Positions 11,971-23,080 of a stretch of 64,000 nucleotides of DNA are shown in pieces. A program made the position numbers and the translations under genes. The stretch is from Ianthella basta (Eukaryota > Porifera > Demospongiae > Verongiida > Ianthellidae), in NCBI GenBank assembly GCA_964019415.1, contig OZ025870.1, positions 8,585,915-8,649,914 of the forward strand, in the 5' to 3' direction. Within the stretch, counting starts at the first letter, position 1, and each line of letters begins with the position of its first letter. The notes below the pieces were generated by a model. It ran no database searches. It was given only the letters and a program-made list of their open reading frames with translations, and was not told the DNA's origin.

Positions 11971-12017
11971 CTGATTGCAGAACTGTTCGACCACGTAGGC
12001 TTTTGTCAACTGCAAAC
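11971..12017 (-). ncRNA. Degenerate hammerhead-ribozyme motif of a PLE terminal repeat
   Basis: It is homologous to the intact motifs at 32381 and 41428, but the CUGANGA core reads TTGACAA and GAAAC is altered, so it is probably inactive. A second motif in opposite orientation lies at about 12290, so the two form an inverted pair of PLE ends. Confidence 0.45.
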
Positions 12018-12289
12018 AAACCGAGGAAAGTGAAGAGTGGGACCAGCTAATATAGCCAATCTAGTTCTATAATTATGTGTAAGTGTGTTGGACCAATCAA
12101 ATGCCAAAGCCAAATTACGTATGTATATGAGGGTACAATCAATCAAATTACAAATTATGTGTATGGGGGGTAAACCCAATCAAGGTACACAATTTTGTGC
12201 AGAAGGATGTGACCAACAAGGGGGTGGAGGAAAATAGGATTAATTTAGTGTGTGTATTTACTCGTCTTATTCTGCACTTTTCTCAATTT

Positions 12290-12336
12290 AGTATGCAGCT
12301 GATGAAGGCCTATGTGGCCGAAACGTCTTGGTATAG
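12290..12336 (+). ncRNA. Hammerhead-ribozyme motif, PLE terminal repeat
   Basis: Core pieces in order are CTGATGA (12299-12305), stem II GGCC-TATGT-GGCC (12307-12319), GAAA (12320-12323) and CGTC (12324-12327). The core and stem II are intact, but stem I is weak, only three pairs before mismatches. Such type I hammerheads with a minimal stem III are known from Penelope-like retroelements. Confidence 0.6.
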
Positions 12337-12908
12337 GTTATACTATGAGAACGAGGGTTTATCAGATATGCACGCCGAGGGTGAAGCCCGAGGCCATGTA
12401 TATTCGATGAAGCCAAGTTTGAATTGTGTAACTAGCTTGTACCAAAATGCCACCAATGAAATTCACTTGGCAAAAATGGTGGCTTTACGAAATTGCCGTA
12501 TGCAATGTCACTGTTGGCATTTTCATCACTACTGTCTTCGCGGTTACGTTTTCATGGTCACAGACAGGAAATTCCGATTGGGCTGTGTACACGCAGGGAA
12601 ACTCTAATCCAGAGCGTCGCACAAAGCTTCTGTCTCCTTGAGAGCTTCAATGGTAGCTAGCTAGCTACCTCGGTCTAGCTAGCTGCGATCGCTAGAACAG
12701 GTCCCTCCAAAAGTGTCCTCTAATACTAGCACAGCGGGCGTAAACACTGTCTACCGCGATCAAACGTTCTGGAAGACTCCTGCGGCGCGAATGAAGCTTG
12801 GTCTTCCCTCTGAATCAGGAGCAAAGCTGGTTGTCATCGCCATTCTCTCCACGCTTGGCAGGCTTGGTTGGGTTCCCGCCCGATCGCCATGGCAATGAGG
12901 TATAAATA

Positions 12909-13007
12909 GGTTATAGCCCATGGACTCGGACTTCTGCTAGAATATAATTACTCGGCCTTGGCTTCGTATTATATTCTGGTGAAAGTCCTCGCCCCTGGGC
13001 TATAACT
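12909..13007. repeat. Hairpin-forming foldback of about 100 bp
   Basis: Three complementary blocks are nested in order: GGTTATAGCCCA / TGGGCTATAAC, GGACTT / AAGTCC and AGAATATAAT / ATTATATTCT, around a short centre. It lies just right of a GC-richer stretch (12700-12895). This looks like a foldback MITE or a structured transcript end; family unknown. Confidence 0.65.
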
Positions 13008-13479
13008 ACTACAAGCTGCCCTTAAACTTGTTTGTAAAGCTGTAACAGTTGCTCATCAACATTGTTGGTCTTTGTATAAAGTGATGATGATTAACGGTAG
13101 TGGAGCACTAGACCTGGAAATTTTGCAAAGCCCAGCTATGGAATCATCCCCCCTCCCCCCCCAAAAAAAATCCTTAAGCTGTAGCTACCTCTACTTTCTG
13201 TTTCTGCTGGATCCTTTCAAAGGTAGTATCCAGGCTAAGTGTTTTCCTCATTTAAATAAGTTAACATATGTAGCATAACATATCATAACAGATAGGCCAC
13301 TCTTTTCAGAATTTGTCATAAAAGGTCATCAAAGAGGTTATCAAAGATGGGATGGTAGTTCGTATATCATGAAGCACAAACTTCTGTTCAAATCCAACTT
13401 GGCATATTCTGGCTCTGTTCACAAAAGATGATCTTGGCAAGAGAAATGAGTAATAACATTCAAATGTGATGCCAGAAAG

Positions 13480-13490
13480 ACGTCTCTTTC

Positions 13491-13493
<3 letters not shown>
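13480..13493. repeat. Target-site duplication, 3' side of the RTE element
   Basis: The 14-mer ACGTCTCTTTCTCA recurs exactly at 16527-16540, directly beyond the element's 5' end. Confidence 0.85.

Positions 13494-13536
<43 letters not shown>
13494..13536. repeat. (ATC)n microsatellite tail of the RTE element
   Basis: About 14 uninterrupted trinucleotide units lie at the 3' end of the minus-strand element. Short tandem-repeat tails are usual for RTE elements. Confidence 0.85.
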
Positions 13537-16526
13537 TCATAATGGCAATGTCTCCTCTGCAGGAGGTAGCCTAATATACAATGGGTAACATAGTATATGT
13601 CTGGAATAGTAATGTACTATAGTCAAAATTCTAATGGATTACTTAAAATTATCAGTCCATCGCTTCCTTGGTCTTCCTCTCGGTCTCTTTCCCGTCATTT
13701 CTTCTTCATATACTTGCTTCACCAATCGATCCCCATCCATCTCCTCCACTTTCACCTTCCACCTTCTTTGCTTCACCTTCACAATGTCCAACACTGCTTC
13801 CTGTCCAAGAGATCTCCTCACCGCTTCATTTCTCACCCTGTCCATCCTTGTCACACCCTCCACTCTTCTTAGGAACATCATTTCACATGCCTGTATCTTA
13901 CTCTTGTGTCTCTTCTGCATAGTCCATGTCTCACAGCCATAGGTGAGTGTGGGCACTACCATAGCATTGAACACCCTCAGCTTAGTTTTCTTCAGTAGCT
14001 CTCTTCTCTCCAACACCTCCTTTCTCATTGCTCCTACCACTTTTGCTGCTGCCCCAACCCTCTGTTCAATTTCTTCATCACACCTCCCATCTGCACTGAT
14101 CATTGCTCCTAGGTACTTCAGCTTCTTAACATCGTTGATATCTTCACCCTCGATGCTCAATTTACATTCCTCTTCTGTCCTGCTTACCACCATCACTTTC
14201 GTTTTTCCCCAATGCGTCTTCATTCCCCATTTCTCCATCACTTTCTTCATCTCATCCAAGTTTCTCTGCATGTCGTCTTCTCAGTCACCATCACCACATC
14301 ATCTGCAAATAGTAGCATCTGTACGTTGGTAGTTGTTAGCTGCACCCTGCCATGTAGGTTCTCTTTCACTTCTCTTATTATTCCATCCATGAACACATTA
14401 AATAACCATGGTGACATCACACACCCCTGCCTCACTCCCTGGGTAATGGGGAACCATCCTGACATTTTTCCACTAGCACGGACACATGCTTGGCTCCCTA
14501 GGTACATGGACCTGATTGCTGTCATTAGACCTCCCTGAATTCCATAGCGCTCCAGCACCTGCCATAACCTGACTCTACAGACCTTATCGTATGCTTTCTC
14601 CAGATCTATGCACGCTATCACCATCTGTTTGTTATTCTCAAGCACTTTCTTGCTTAGTTGCCTGATTGTAAAGATTTGATCTACACAAATTCTTCCTCGC
14701 CTAAAGGCCCCTTGCACTTCCAATACCTTACTTTCCGTTTTGCTTCTCACTCGGCTGTCCAGGATTCGTGCATACACTTTGCTGGGTATACTGAGCAGGC
14801 TTATCCCTCTGTAGTTGCTACACACCATCTTACTGCCCTTCTTGTGCAGTGGTACAATAACCGCTTTCTTCCAATCATTCGCCACTTCTCCCTTTGCCCA
14901 TGCTACCTCTATGACTCTGTGTAACCACTCAGCTGCCACCATGCCTCCTGCTTTCAGCATTTCCGCATCAATTCCACATACACCTGGGGCCTTACCACTC
15001 TTCAACTTTGCTATGGCTTCCACAACTTCCTCAATACCAATGCTGTCCTCTTCATACATTGGGCATAAACCTGCAGCTTTCTTTGGGCTCTCCTCTTCCT
15101 GCCCCCCCTGTAGTAACCCTGAGAAGTACTCCTTCCATCTCTCCATGACCCCATCTTCTTCACCAATCACTTGACCATTGCCATCACAAATCTTATCCAC
15201 CTCTTGACTGCCTCTCTTAGGTGCCCTCACTCTCCTTCAGAACCTGCGTTGGTTGTTCTGAAAGTCACTCTGCAGTGACCTGCCCAGCTCCATCCATTCT
15301 TCATTCTGTGCTATTCTCACTACTCTCTTGGCTTCCTTCTTTGCCCGATGGTACTCATCCTTAGCTTCTGATGTCTTTCGTTGCAACCACATCATGTATG
15401 CCACCTTCTTCTTCCTTACTGCTTCCTTCACTTCCTCATTCCACCATCTCGTTCTCTTCCTCTGTCCATTGTGTCGTCTCACCCCACACACTTCCACAGC
15501 TGTGCTCAATATTCCTTCCTTAAATTCTGCCCACACCTCTTCACTGCTCTCCTCCCTGTAGCTTACTCTCTGACCTCTGATGCTCATTTTCTGCTTCAAC
15601 CTCATCTCAAAATTCAACCTTATGCACCTATCTTTCAACCTATCTGTTCTGATCCTCACACTCTCCTCAACCTTTCTGTGTCTTCCCCCCCTGTTCATTT
15701 GACTGATCTTCAACAGAACTAGATGGTGATCACTCCCTATCTCCGCACCCCTCACCACTCTAACATCTTTTACCCTCACTCGATCGCCCTTTCTCACCAG
15801 AAAGTAGTCTATGATGCTCCTCAGCTCTCTGCCTGGGCACACCCACGTATACTTGTGTATCTCCTTGTGTTGGTACCATGAATTTGCAACCAGCATCTCA
15901 TTTACTGCACAAAACCTCAACAGTTGCTCCCCACTTTCATTTCTTACTGCTTCACCATGCCTGCCAATCACACTGCCCCACACTTCAGAGTCTTTGCCCA
16001 CTCTTGCATTTAGGTCCCCCATAATTATCAGTGTCTCTTTCCTTCCTACCTTCTCTGTGACTTTCTGCAATTCATTGTAGAAATGCTCTTTCACCTCGCC
16101 TCCGCTATCATTTGTCGGGGCATACACTTGAACAAGCGTTAACCATTCACCCCCAACCACCTTTAGTTTCACCACCACAATCCTTTCATTCACACACTGC
16201 CAGCTCCTGACCCACCTACTCATCTCCTCCGACAGGAATACCGCTACACCCGCTCTCGCTCGACCATCACTTACGCCCGAAAAAATTACGTAGCAATTGT
16301 CTATACTTTTAGCGCCATTAACCTTCCACCGCGTCTCACTAACCCCAAGAACGCCAAGATCGTACCTCTTCATCTCTCCAATCAGCTCTTGTTCTCTTCC
16401 ATTCAATGATCGGGCGTTCCAGGTTCCAATTCTGTGCAAATCACCGCTCTGGCTGGTCGGCATCTCTGCTGGCAGGCTGTCCTTCGACGATTCACCTAGC
16501 GCAGCTTGCCGCCGCCATTTTGTCAC
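13494..16526 (-). mobile_element. Nearly full-length RTE-type non-LTR retrotransposon
   Basis: On the minus strand a single long reading frame encodes an AP-type endonuclease (motifs GTWNARSL, SETRW, MGDLNARVG, GSDHHLVLL) followed by reverse transcriptase (NYRGISLLSIPSKV, GAFRRGR, DLEKAYDKV, GVRQGCVMSPWLFNVFMD, LLFADDVVM) and a C-terminal part with YLGAMISADG and YGCETWTM. The domain order and tail resemble the RTE clade. Two lesions break it: a TGA at 15237-15239 in frame between endonuclease and RT, and a small frameshift near 14270 just after the FADD motif. The 3' end carries an (ATG)n-like tail (13494-13536), and both flanks have the same 14-bp target duplication, so this is a complete, fairly young insertion of about 3.03 kb. 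The host sequence is intron 2 of gene B. Confidence 0.92.
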
Positions 16527-16540
16527 ACGTCTCTTTCTCA

Positions 16541-17320
16541 GGGATTGAAAACTCCACTAGATAGTAAAATCGATATGCTGTCACAAGGGAGTTATTACCA
16601 AGCATTTCAGCCCAATCTAAGGCCTTCGTCAGTGGTAGATCAAGTACAAGGTAATGTGACTTATATTTACATGCAACGAGGGAGGGGTACAGTGGGAAAA
16701 CAACATGGACGGTTGCGTAGGTGTTTACCATTAACAGTGTGCAAATTTCGGGTGGGAAATGAGCCTTGTTATAAGGAGGGGGCAATGGATGGAGGCATGC
16801 AAGATACAAGTACCTTTGAAGGAAATGGAGGGGAGGAGGGGGGGGGGGGGGGGGGGGGGGACTGACCATGATCTAATGTGGGGTGTGCACATGTGGTTTG
16901 GCTGAGAAGGGGAGATTGTAAGCCTGTGCTTGGTTGCTGTCATCCCTGTTCATTGTGGTAAACTCCAACCTGCCATGACTCAAGTGAGCATCCCTGGTGA
17001 AAGTGTGGGTGCCTGTCCACTGCCTTGGCCTCATCCCAATCTATGACTCATGCACTTTGATTGTAAACACATAACCCACTGCCTGATTTCTCGGCCACAT
17101 CCCTAACCCTTACCATTTCCCGCCCACATCTTATTTTCTGTCCATGTTTTTCCCCGCTGCACCCTTGCCTGTTGCATGTGTATATACATAAGTCACATTG
17201 CCTTGTATTTGATCTACCACTGTTGAAAGCCCTAAAATTGGACAAAACGTTTGAAAATTATTTCCTCATTTCGATTTATCAGCTAGTGGAGTTTCAATCA
17301 CGAGAATGTTTACACCTAGC
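16541..17320. mobile_element. Inverted pair of PLE terminal repeats
   Basis: About 16541-16780 reads on the minus strand like 17080-17320 on the plus strand: both contain GATCTACCACTG preceded by a stretch with AAGTCACATT and GTTGCATGT. The minus arm has a hammerhead-like core (CTGACGA at 16626-16632, GAAA at 16605-16608) with a degraded GTC. The plus arm (from about 17213) is more degraded. A poly-G tract lies between (16838-16860). The arrangement matches the 11971/12290 pair. Confidence 0.55.
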
Positions 17321-17699
17321 AACATGGAGATTTCAAGGAGACTTTACTTTCCTGTCTCCATCAGTGTGTTGTCCAAATTTGAATTTTCGAATCAATATAC
17401 ACAGTTTTAGTAATGTGGAAGAGATAAATGACTGCACTAAAAAAAAGTGTTGAAATGTGATCTTCACATTAATGGAACTGCCCTACTTACATGAGGATGT
17501 CAGTTTTTACTTTCATTTCTGTACTACGTTTAGTAGCATGGTTGGTTAACTTACAAGTTGCTACTGCACATGAACTACCTTATTAATGTGAGATTGCTCT
17601 TGGAGCACAGCAAAATATTGACCTGTTTGCTTTCAGATATTCAACACATATTGTCTATGTTATGCACTTTTAATATTATTTTGTTCTTCCTATTCCTAG

Positions 17700-18059
17700 C
17701 TCTAATGACTGACTGGAACAAAAAGGCATTGGAGTGCATGCGAGAGAATCTCAAAATAAATGTGAAAATGACTCAATTTGCTGACATGTTGGAAAGATCA
17801 GCAGGAGGCTTTATGAACAGAGCTGAGGCACTCCATGTCAGAGATATGATTGGAGATGCGCAGATGATGGGACAGGTCATTGAAGTCCTGCTAGGGAAGG
17901 AAAATGAGGCATTCTACACTTTCTGTAGTATGCTGTGACGGAGCAACTATGAGCCATGGGCATGTATGTTGGAGTCGACAGCAGAGGGGTTCAAGACTGC
18001 GGAAGGCAGTCCAGCAGACAAGTGGAAGGTTTCCTCACAGGATAAGACAACTACGTCAG
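17700..18059 (+). pseudogene. Gene B exon 3: CARD 2 with in-frame TGA
   Basis: Acceptor TTCCTAG and donor GTGAGA bound 360 bp, phase 1 to 1. The peptide begins ALMTDWNKKALECMRENL and continues through FADMLERSAGGFMNRAEA, a VIEVLLGKENEAFYTFCSML helix pair, then TGA at 17936-17938, then RSNYEPWACMLE. The pattern (helices 1-6, LLxK..AFYxF) is a good CARD, and coding sense resumes immediately after the TGA, which could have arisen from CGA by a single C-to-T change. If translated normally, the protein would end inside this CARD. Because the exon is symmetric, skipping it would restore the frame. Confidence 0.78.
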
Positions 18060-21054
18060 GTGAGAGGCAGTAAGATGTACACAGTGGTCGCTGAGAGGCC
18101 TACTCTATTATGGTTTTGTCACAAATGTTATAAGAATAAGGATGCATCTTTTTATAATGCACCAGTTCTTGGTTTGTTTGTTTGTTACTTGAAGAACTGT
18201 GCTGCTCAAGGGGCCATCACAAAATTCTCTCTGGCAGTTGAGGTGAAGCTGAGATGTTATCTTAGGGTGTTGGTGTTCCTCGAGCTGCCTTGATGTAGGA
18301 GATTGCGGCGCAATATTTTCCTCCACAAGCCATAGCGCCATTTTGTCTGCATCATGTGGTGCCCTGTACACGTTCCATTCTACCCCAAGAATATGACCAC
18401 ACATCCTGTTGGTAATGTAATTGTACACACTCGGCCAACTGCACTCTATACAGCCTCAGCCTGCTCGTAGTGCACATTGTACAACACCAGCACCCCTGCA
18501 CTATTAATACACTTCTGAACCAAGCCCTAATAAACCAACTCATATGACATCTATTGTACCATGGTTACAGTGATACTATTTACAGCACTTGCACTACTAG
18601 GCTTCCTTGGCAGCCAGAAAAATCCCTGTTTGCTACCCTTCACCTGTTTACATTTTTACTACTAATTTACCTAGCTAGGGACTTGATTATGGAATAAAAT
18701 GCCAACATTGTGAACTGCATATGGTAGAAAGAAAGGGGGGAAAGGGAAAATGGCAGTGAACCATACCAGAGCCTGTGACCTCCAGATCTATAGCTAACCT
18801 ATTGCAGCTGAACCACTGATCTCTGCTAACCGATGTGGGGCAGACTCTATCCACCAAGCCTCTTTTGTATGGCACTGACTAAACAGTGACATTATTCAAA
18901 GTGATAATTAGATGGATTGCTGCTGGTTCAGCTGCTACATAGTCAGCTATAGATTGTGAGATCTTAGGCTCTGGTCAAGTTCACTGCTGTTTTTAGCCCT
19001 TATATTGTTTTTGTTTTGACATTTTGTTGTATGGCTTCGTGTCACGCTTTTGGCAGTATATATGCCGGATTACATAATACGTAAACTGCGGTACTATAAC
19101 TTTGCTTGCATTTGTATCATAGTGTATCGATGGATGTATTGAAGATGGTAAATTTATATTGTTGGCCTTTTGCTTTGCCTCTCTCACACCGGAGGGACTT
19201 TGAAACTGGATTCCAAATGTCGCTCCACACAGAGCATAGGCGTCTTTTGCCTTTGAAAGTTGTAGAACAGGCAACAATACCACCTCTAGTCTGAAGACAT
19301 ACAGAAAGCAGTGCGATAGCACCCAGCAGTTCGGCGACTTGGTTCACACAATGCTTTCAGTTATGACCACCCTGTTGAAGGATTTCAGTTCCCTGTCTCA
19401 GAGAAGTGACAGGAGCAACGTATAACTTGGTAGGCCCCACGAATTCTGTATGCGAACATTTGCTAATGATCTATGGTGTTTAAAGCGTAAGCATGTACAG
19501 TTATCGTTCTAAATTTCATCCAGATGGTGTACGTAGTGCGGTCAAGCGAACTTCCTTCTGCCACAACAGAACCCTAGCCATTGCAATGACTGTGGGTGTG
19601 CTGTACTGCACTTGCAGCTATCTGTGTGCCCTCCATCCATGTCCCTCTCCTCTCATTCATGTCTGTTAGAGAGCATGTACACATGTTGGCATGTGTGTAT
19701 TTAGCGTAATTGTGTGTGTGTGTTTGTGTGTGCATGCGTGTAAATGATGGTTTTGGCAACTCAGAGAATGTGCAAACTGTGTATAAGGTATGTCAAAATA
19801 TTTTTGAATCTATTCATGTCTGTTTCATTCATTTAATTTGTGTTCATTCTTGCCTATGAAGTGTGTTGATGAATTACTCAAAATTAGTTGCAATAGCTAC
19901 TATATATTGATAGCACAGCAGTGACTGGAGGGGGCAAGTATTTCAAGTTGGGGCGGCAGCCCCATGAATGTTTTTACTCAAAATACTTGTTCTCCTTCCC
20001 CTCTCTTTCCTATCATGTGTAGTTTTCAGCATTGTCTTCACCGTTAATCTTCTCAGCCGGATGCAATTGATCATCCTAGGCAGTTGGTACTGTACCATGT
20101 GCATATGCATAGGCATATGTGTGTACCTGCTCACTGCTCTACTCACCACGCATGCATCACCTGCATTATGCATATGCACTACAAGCAGGCACGCACACAC
20201 CGTTGTAATCCGCAGTGGCTTCGCCAGATAGTCGTCGCTGTCCGGAGCACGAAAAATTGTGTGTTTGTATAGCTATCTGACTTTGTAGGGATGGTGTGGT
20301 TGTTTGTTTGCTGTAATTCAAACGAAAAGTAGTGCTATTGCCAAATAGAGCTGTACCACTCAGATTCTAACCTAGACTCGGATATACCACTCAGGACTAA
20401 CCTAGCGTACTTGGCAGTGAAACTGTGCACTCCCACACAAAAAGACCTCGACATTTTCCATGTTTCATCTTAGTCCTCTTCTTCTTCTTCTTCATTTTCT
20501 TCTTTTTCTTCTTCTTTGACAGTCGTAGTGTGCAAACCATAGCGAGTACAAGAAGGCTTTTACTACTGCATTACGCCACTTTCTACTGGCAGTACGTATT
20601 TGTATGTAGGTTAAAAACCTTCGCAAGCAAGTTCCACAAATGTAGGTTTCTGGGCCTTTGGGTGACGTTGCTACGCAAGGGATGCCATTTATAATTCTGT
20701 AATCTGAATGTAAGGAATGGCTTGGCTACTGTTGTCCGACTAATCCTCATTTGGATTCCGTTCAGTAGCCTCTCAACACCGTCAAATGTCCACTTGTTGG
20801 TGTGTACGTGACCTGCTGGCCTTCAAATTGGTTGTTGTTTTTGTGTTCTTTTCGGTGGGTCATCTAGCTGACACCTCAAGCTTCAGGGCTACAGAAAAAA
20901 GGTCCTATGATTTGTCGGTTGGTATGTAGCTAACTACAGCTTAGCTAGTTACACACTGTAAAAGTACAGAAACTTAGAAGTAATAAGAATTTGCTACAAA
21001 AATAGTATGAATGTAGGGATGGCATAAGGAGGACAAAAGTTAGTGTCTGTTACG
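18060..21054. other. Gene B intron 3, left part
   Basis: No exon or recognisable element is supported in these 3 kb. A TTC-rich tract lies at about 20470-20515 and a short GT-rich tract near 19710-19735. Confidence 0.45.
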
Positions 21055-21147
21055 CAGTGGAGCATTAACCATGGTCCCTACATTCAAGGATGTAGGACTA
21101 TACGATGCACCAGTCTTGCTTGTACGGACCATGGTTGATCTTCACCT
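21055..21147. mobile_element. MITE-like element, AGTGGA/CCATGGTT family
   Basis: The left end reads CAGTGGAGCATTAACCATGG and the right end reads GGACCATGGTTGATCTTCA, an imperfect terminal inverted repeat. It is related to the elements at 40819 and 43322. Confidence 0.45.
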
Positions 21148-21524
21148 GGGATTCTTCACTGATAGAAGATGAAGGAACCTGACAATGACAAATCAGTAAC
21201 TCTGACAATGATTAACACTTCCCAGCAGTGGGTTTCAGCTGAGATCCTACAGAGGAAGTTGAAATGGGCTGAACTGGATAGATAATATTATGATTGAGGA
21301 GTGTGACAGAGCATAGTGGTGCAGAATGGCGACAGTACTTTGCCATAGCTAGTCTGACTCTTGGCGCAGCTCTGAAATGCTTTGTATGGCTGACATATGC
21401 GGGATACATGTTAGTACGGCTACAATGTGTTTAATTAGATTCAAAAGTTATAAGATTGTGAGATGGGCTTTCGTGAAATCAAAGCATGAAAACGCAAACA
21501 TTCTCCATCTGTGGACATTTAATA

Positions 21525-21631
21525 CAGTGAGACCTGTCTAAGTCAAGACAGCCACCTGTGGACCAGATATAACTGACCTTTATAGAGAGGTGGCGGCCTA
21601 ACACAGTGACCATCTTAGACAGGTTCCACTA
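21525..21631. mobile_element. 107-bp MITE with TA target duplication
   Basis: The ends CAGTGAGACCTGTCTAAG and CTTAGACAGGTTCCACTA are inverted repeats, flanked on both sides by TA. TA duplication and a CAGTG terminus fit a Tc1/mariner- or pogo-type non-autonomous element. Confidence 0.7.
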
Positions 21632-21943
21632 TAGCACGAAAATGAAGGTCTGTACCTTATTTCTATCATGTCCTTATTTGTAGCTTGCATTGGTATGTGT
21701 GTGTTTGTCATCAGTATGACAACTGGTTTCAGCCACTAGATCTCTGGAGGAGGCAGCATTATAGTCCTCCTCAGACATTGAGACTTCAAGAATTGATTAT
21801 AGGTGTGTGCATGTATGCAAGTACGTATACCGGGTGTTTTCAACACCACTGTGTATGCTGCAATTTTCAATCTTAAATTGTATGGAATTAAGTGTGTATG
21901 AAAATTAATTGTTTTATGATATTCTGTGCTGTCTATGTTATAG

Positions 21944-22810
21944 GCTCTATGGGCACAATTCAGGCAGCATCTCCCAGTGATTATCATGAAATTGTGCATA
22001 CTTACACCACGGGTATTGTTTCATGTGACTTGGATGTTATGCAATCGAAGAAAGCCCCCCAAGAGGCTATCAAGAGCCTGTTTTTTTAACACATACTCTG
22101 CTCTCATCAGTATTTTGAAGTCATATTATAGCATCATTAAGAAAGTAGCATTAGATGCTGTTCGTATGCAGCAGGTATCTGCCACAGAAGAGGAGGTGAG
22201 GCAGGCACATAATCTTCGTGATCTCTTGGGACGTTTAGAGGTAGACAAGAAGTGGAATGATCTGCACTTGTTAGACGTCGCAATCACAAACCTCCCACTC
22301 CCAGCATATAAGGAGAGAGAAGCTGCTCATGTGGTCTTAGGCCACTACAAATCTCATCTAAGGGCCTACATTAAGGCTACCTCCATCAAGGAGGGGAAGA
22401 GTGTGTTTGGGTATCTTCCACGTAAGCGAGGCAGAGAAATGAGATTGGTTGTCACTGAGATTACAGTTGACAAAGAAATTGAAGATTACACTTGTAGGGA
22501 TTGTCTTGATCTGTGGACATGGTTCCTCATTGAAGCTCTGGAGATTCCTGAAGACCACATTCAGTTTTGTGATGCCAAACGTGGTAACAGTACCATACTT
22601 ATCTTCAAGATCCCACATTTACTTGCTGGAGGGATTGAAGAAAAGCTGTCCAAGGCTGATGTGGTTTGGATGATTATGGAGTTGGGCATCCTTCGAGTAC
22701 ACTCTGTAGGGATTTTCAACAAAGACCTAAGAGAAGTGCTGCCAATTATGTTAACTATCAGCATCCAAGAAGGACTGAAGTCTAGAGTGGACTTCATGTC
22801 ATTAACAAAG
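21944..22810 (+). pseudogene. Gene B exon 4: core domain with +1 frameshift
   Basis: The 867-bp exon should be 866 bp (phase 1 to 0), as in gene C (60468-61333). A run of seven T at about 22081-22087 replaces TATTTC of gene C, adding one base and producing TAA immediately. After the shift the frame is open and conserved to the donor. The domain starts GSMGTIQAASPSDYHE, has a helical first half (FNTYSALISILKSYY, EREAAHVVLGHYKSHLRAY) and a second half with alternating strands and helices (LVVTEITVDKEIE, CLDLWTWFLIEALEIP, GNSTILIFKIPHLL, LGILRVHSVGIF). I do not recognise it as a named family. Confidence 0.8.
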
Positions 22811-22900
<90 letters not shown>

Positions 22901-22948
22901 GCGTGTGCGTGTGCGTGCGTGCATGAGTGCATGCGTGTGTGTGTGTGT
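22811..22948. repeat. (GT)n microsatellite directly at the core-exon donor
   Basis: A long GT tract, shading into GTGC repeats, begins at the donor GT of the core exon. Gene C has the same arrangement at 61334-61527. Confidence 0.9.
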
Positions 22949-23080
22949 AAAGCCTCAACAAACCTCACTCTGCTGGAAGACCTAGTCTATATGGACCTGT
23001 CCAAGATCACCAAATGGGAAGACTAACAAGATCCAGTGACGGTTTGCTATCTGCCAGCAAGCTCATACACCCCCACCTGC
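22949..23080 (+). mobile_element. 3' tail fragment of a LINE
   Basis: The segment with GACCTGTCCAAGATCACCAA matches the 3' tail of the LINE at 24720-27480 (27455-27475). Only the last part is present. Confidence 0.5.

Noticed and set aside
13306-13536. Open frame beginning with a run of Met
   Set aside because: It is the (ATC)n tail of the RTE element read on the minus strand.
16492-16943. Proline-rich minus-strand frames
   Set aside because: They come from the poly-G tract at 16838-16860.
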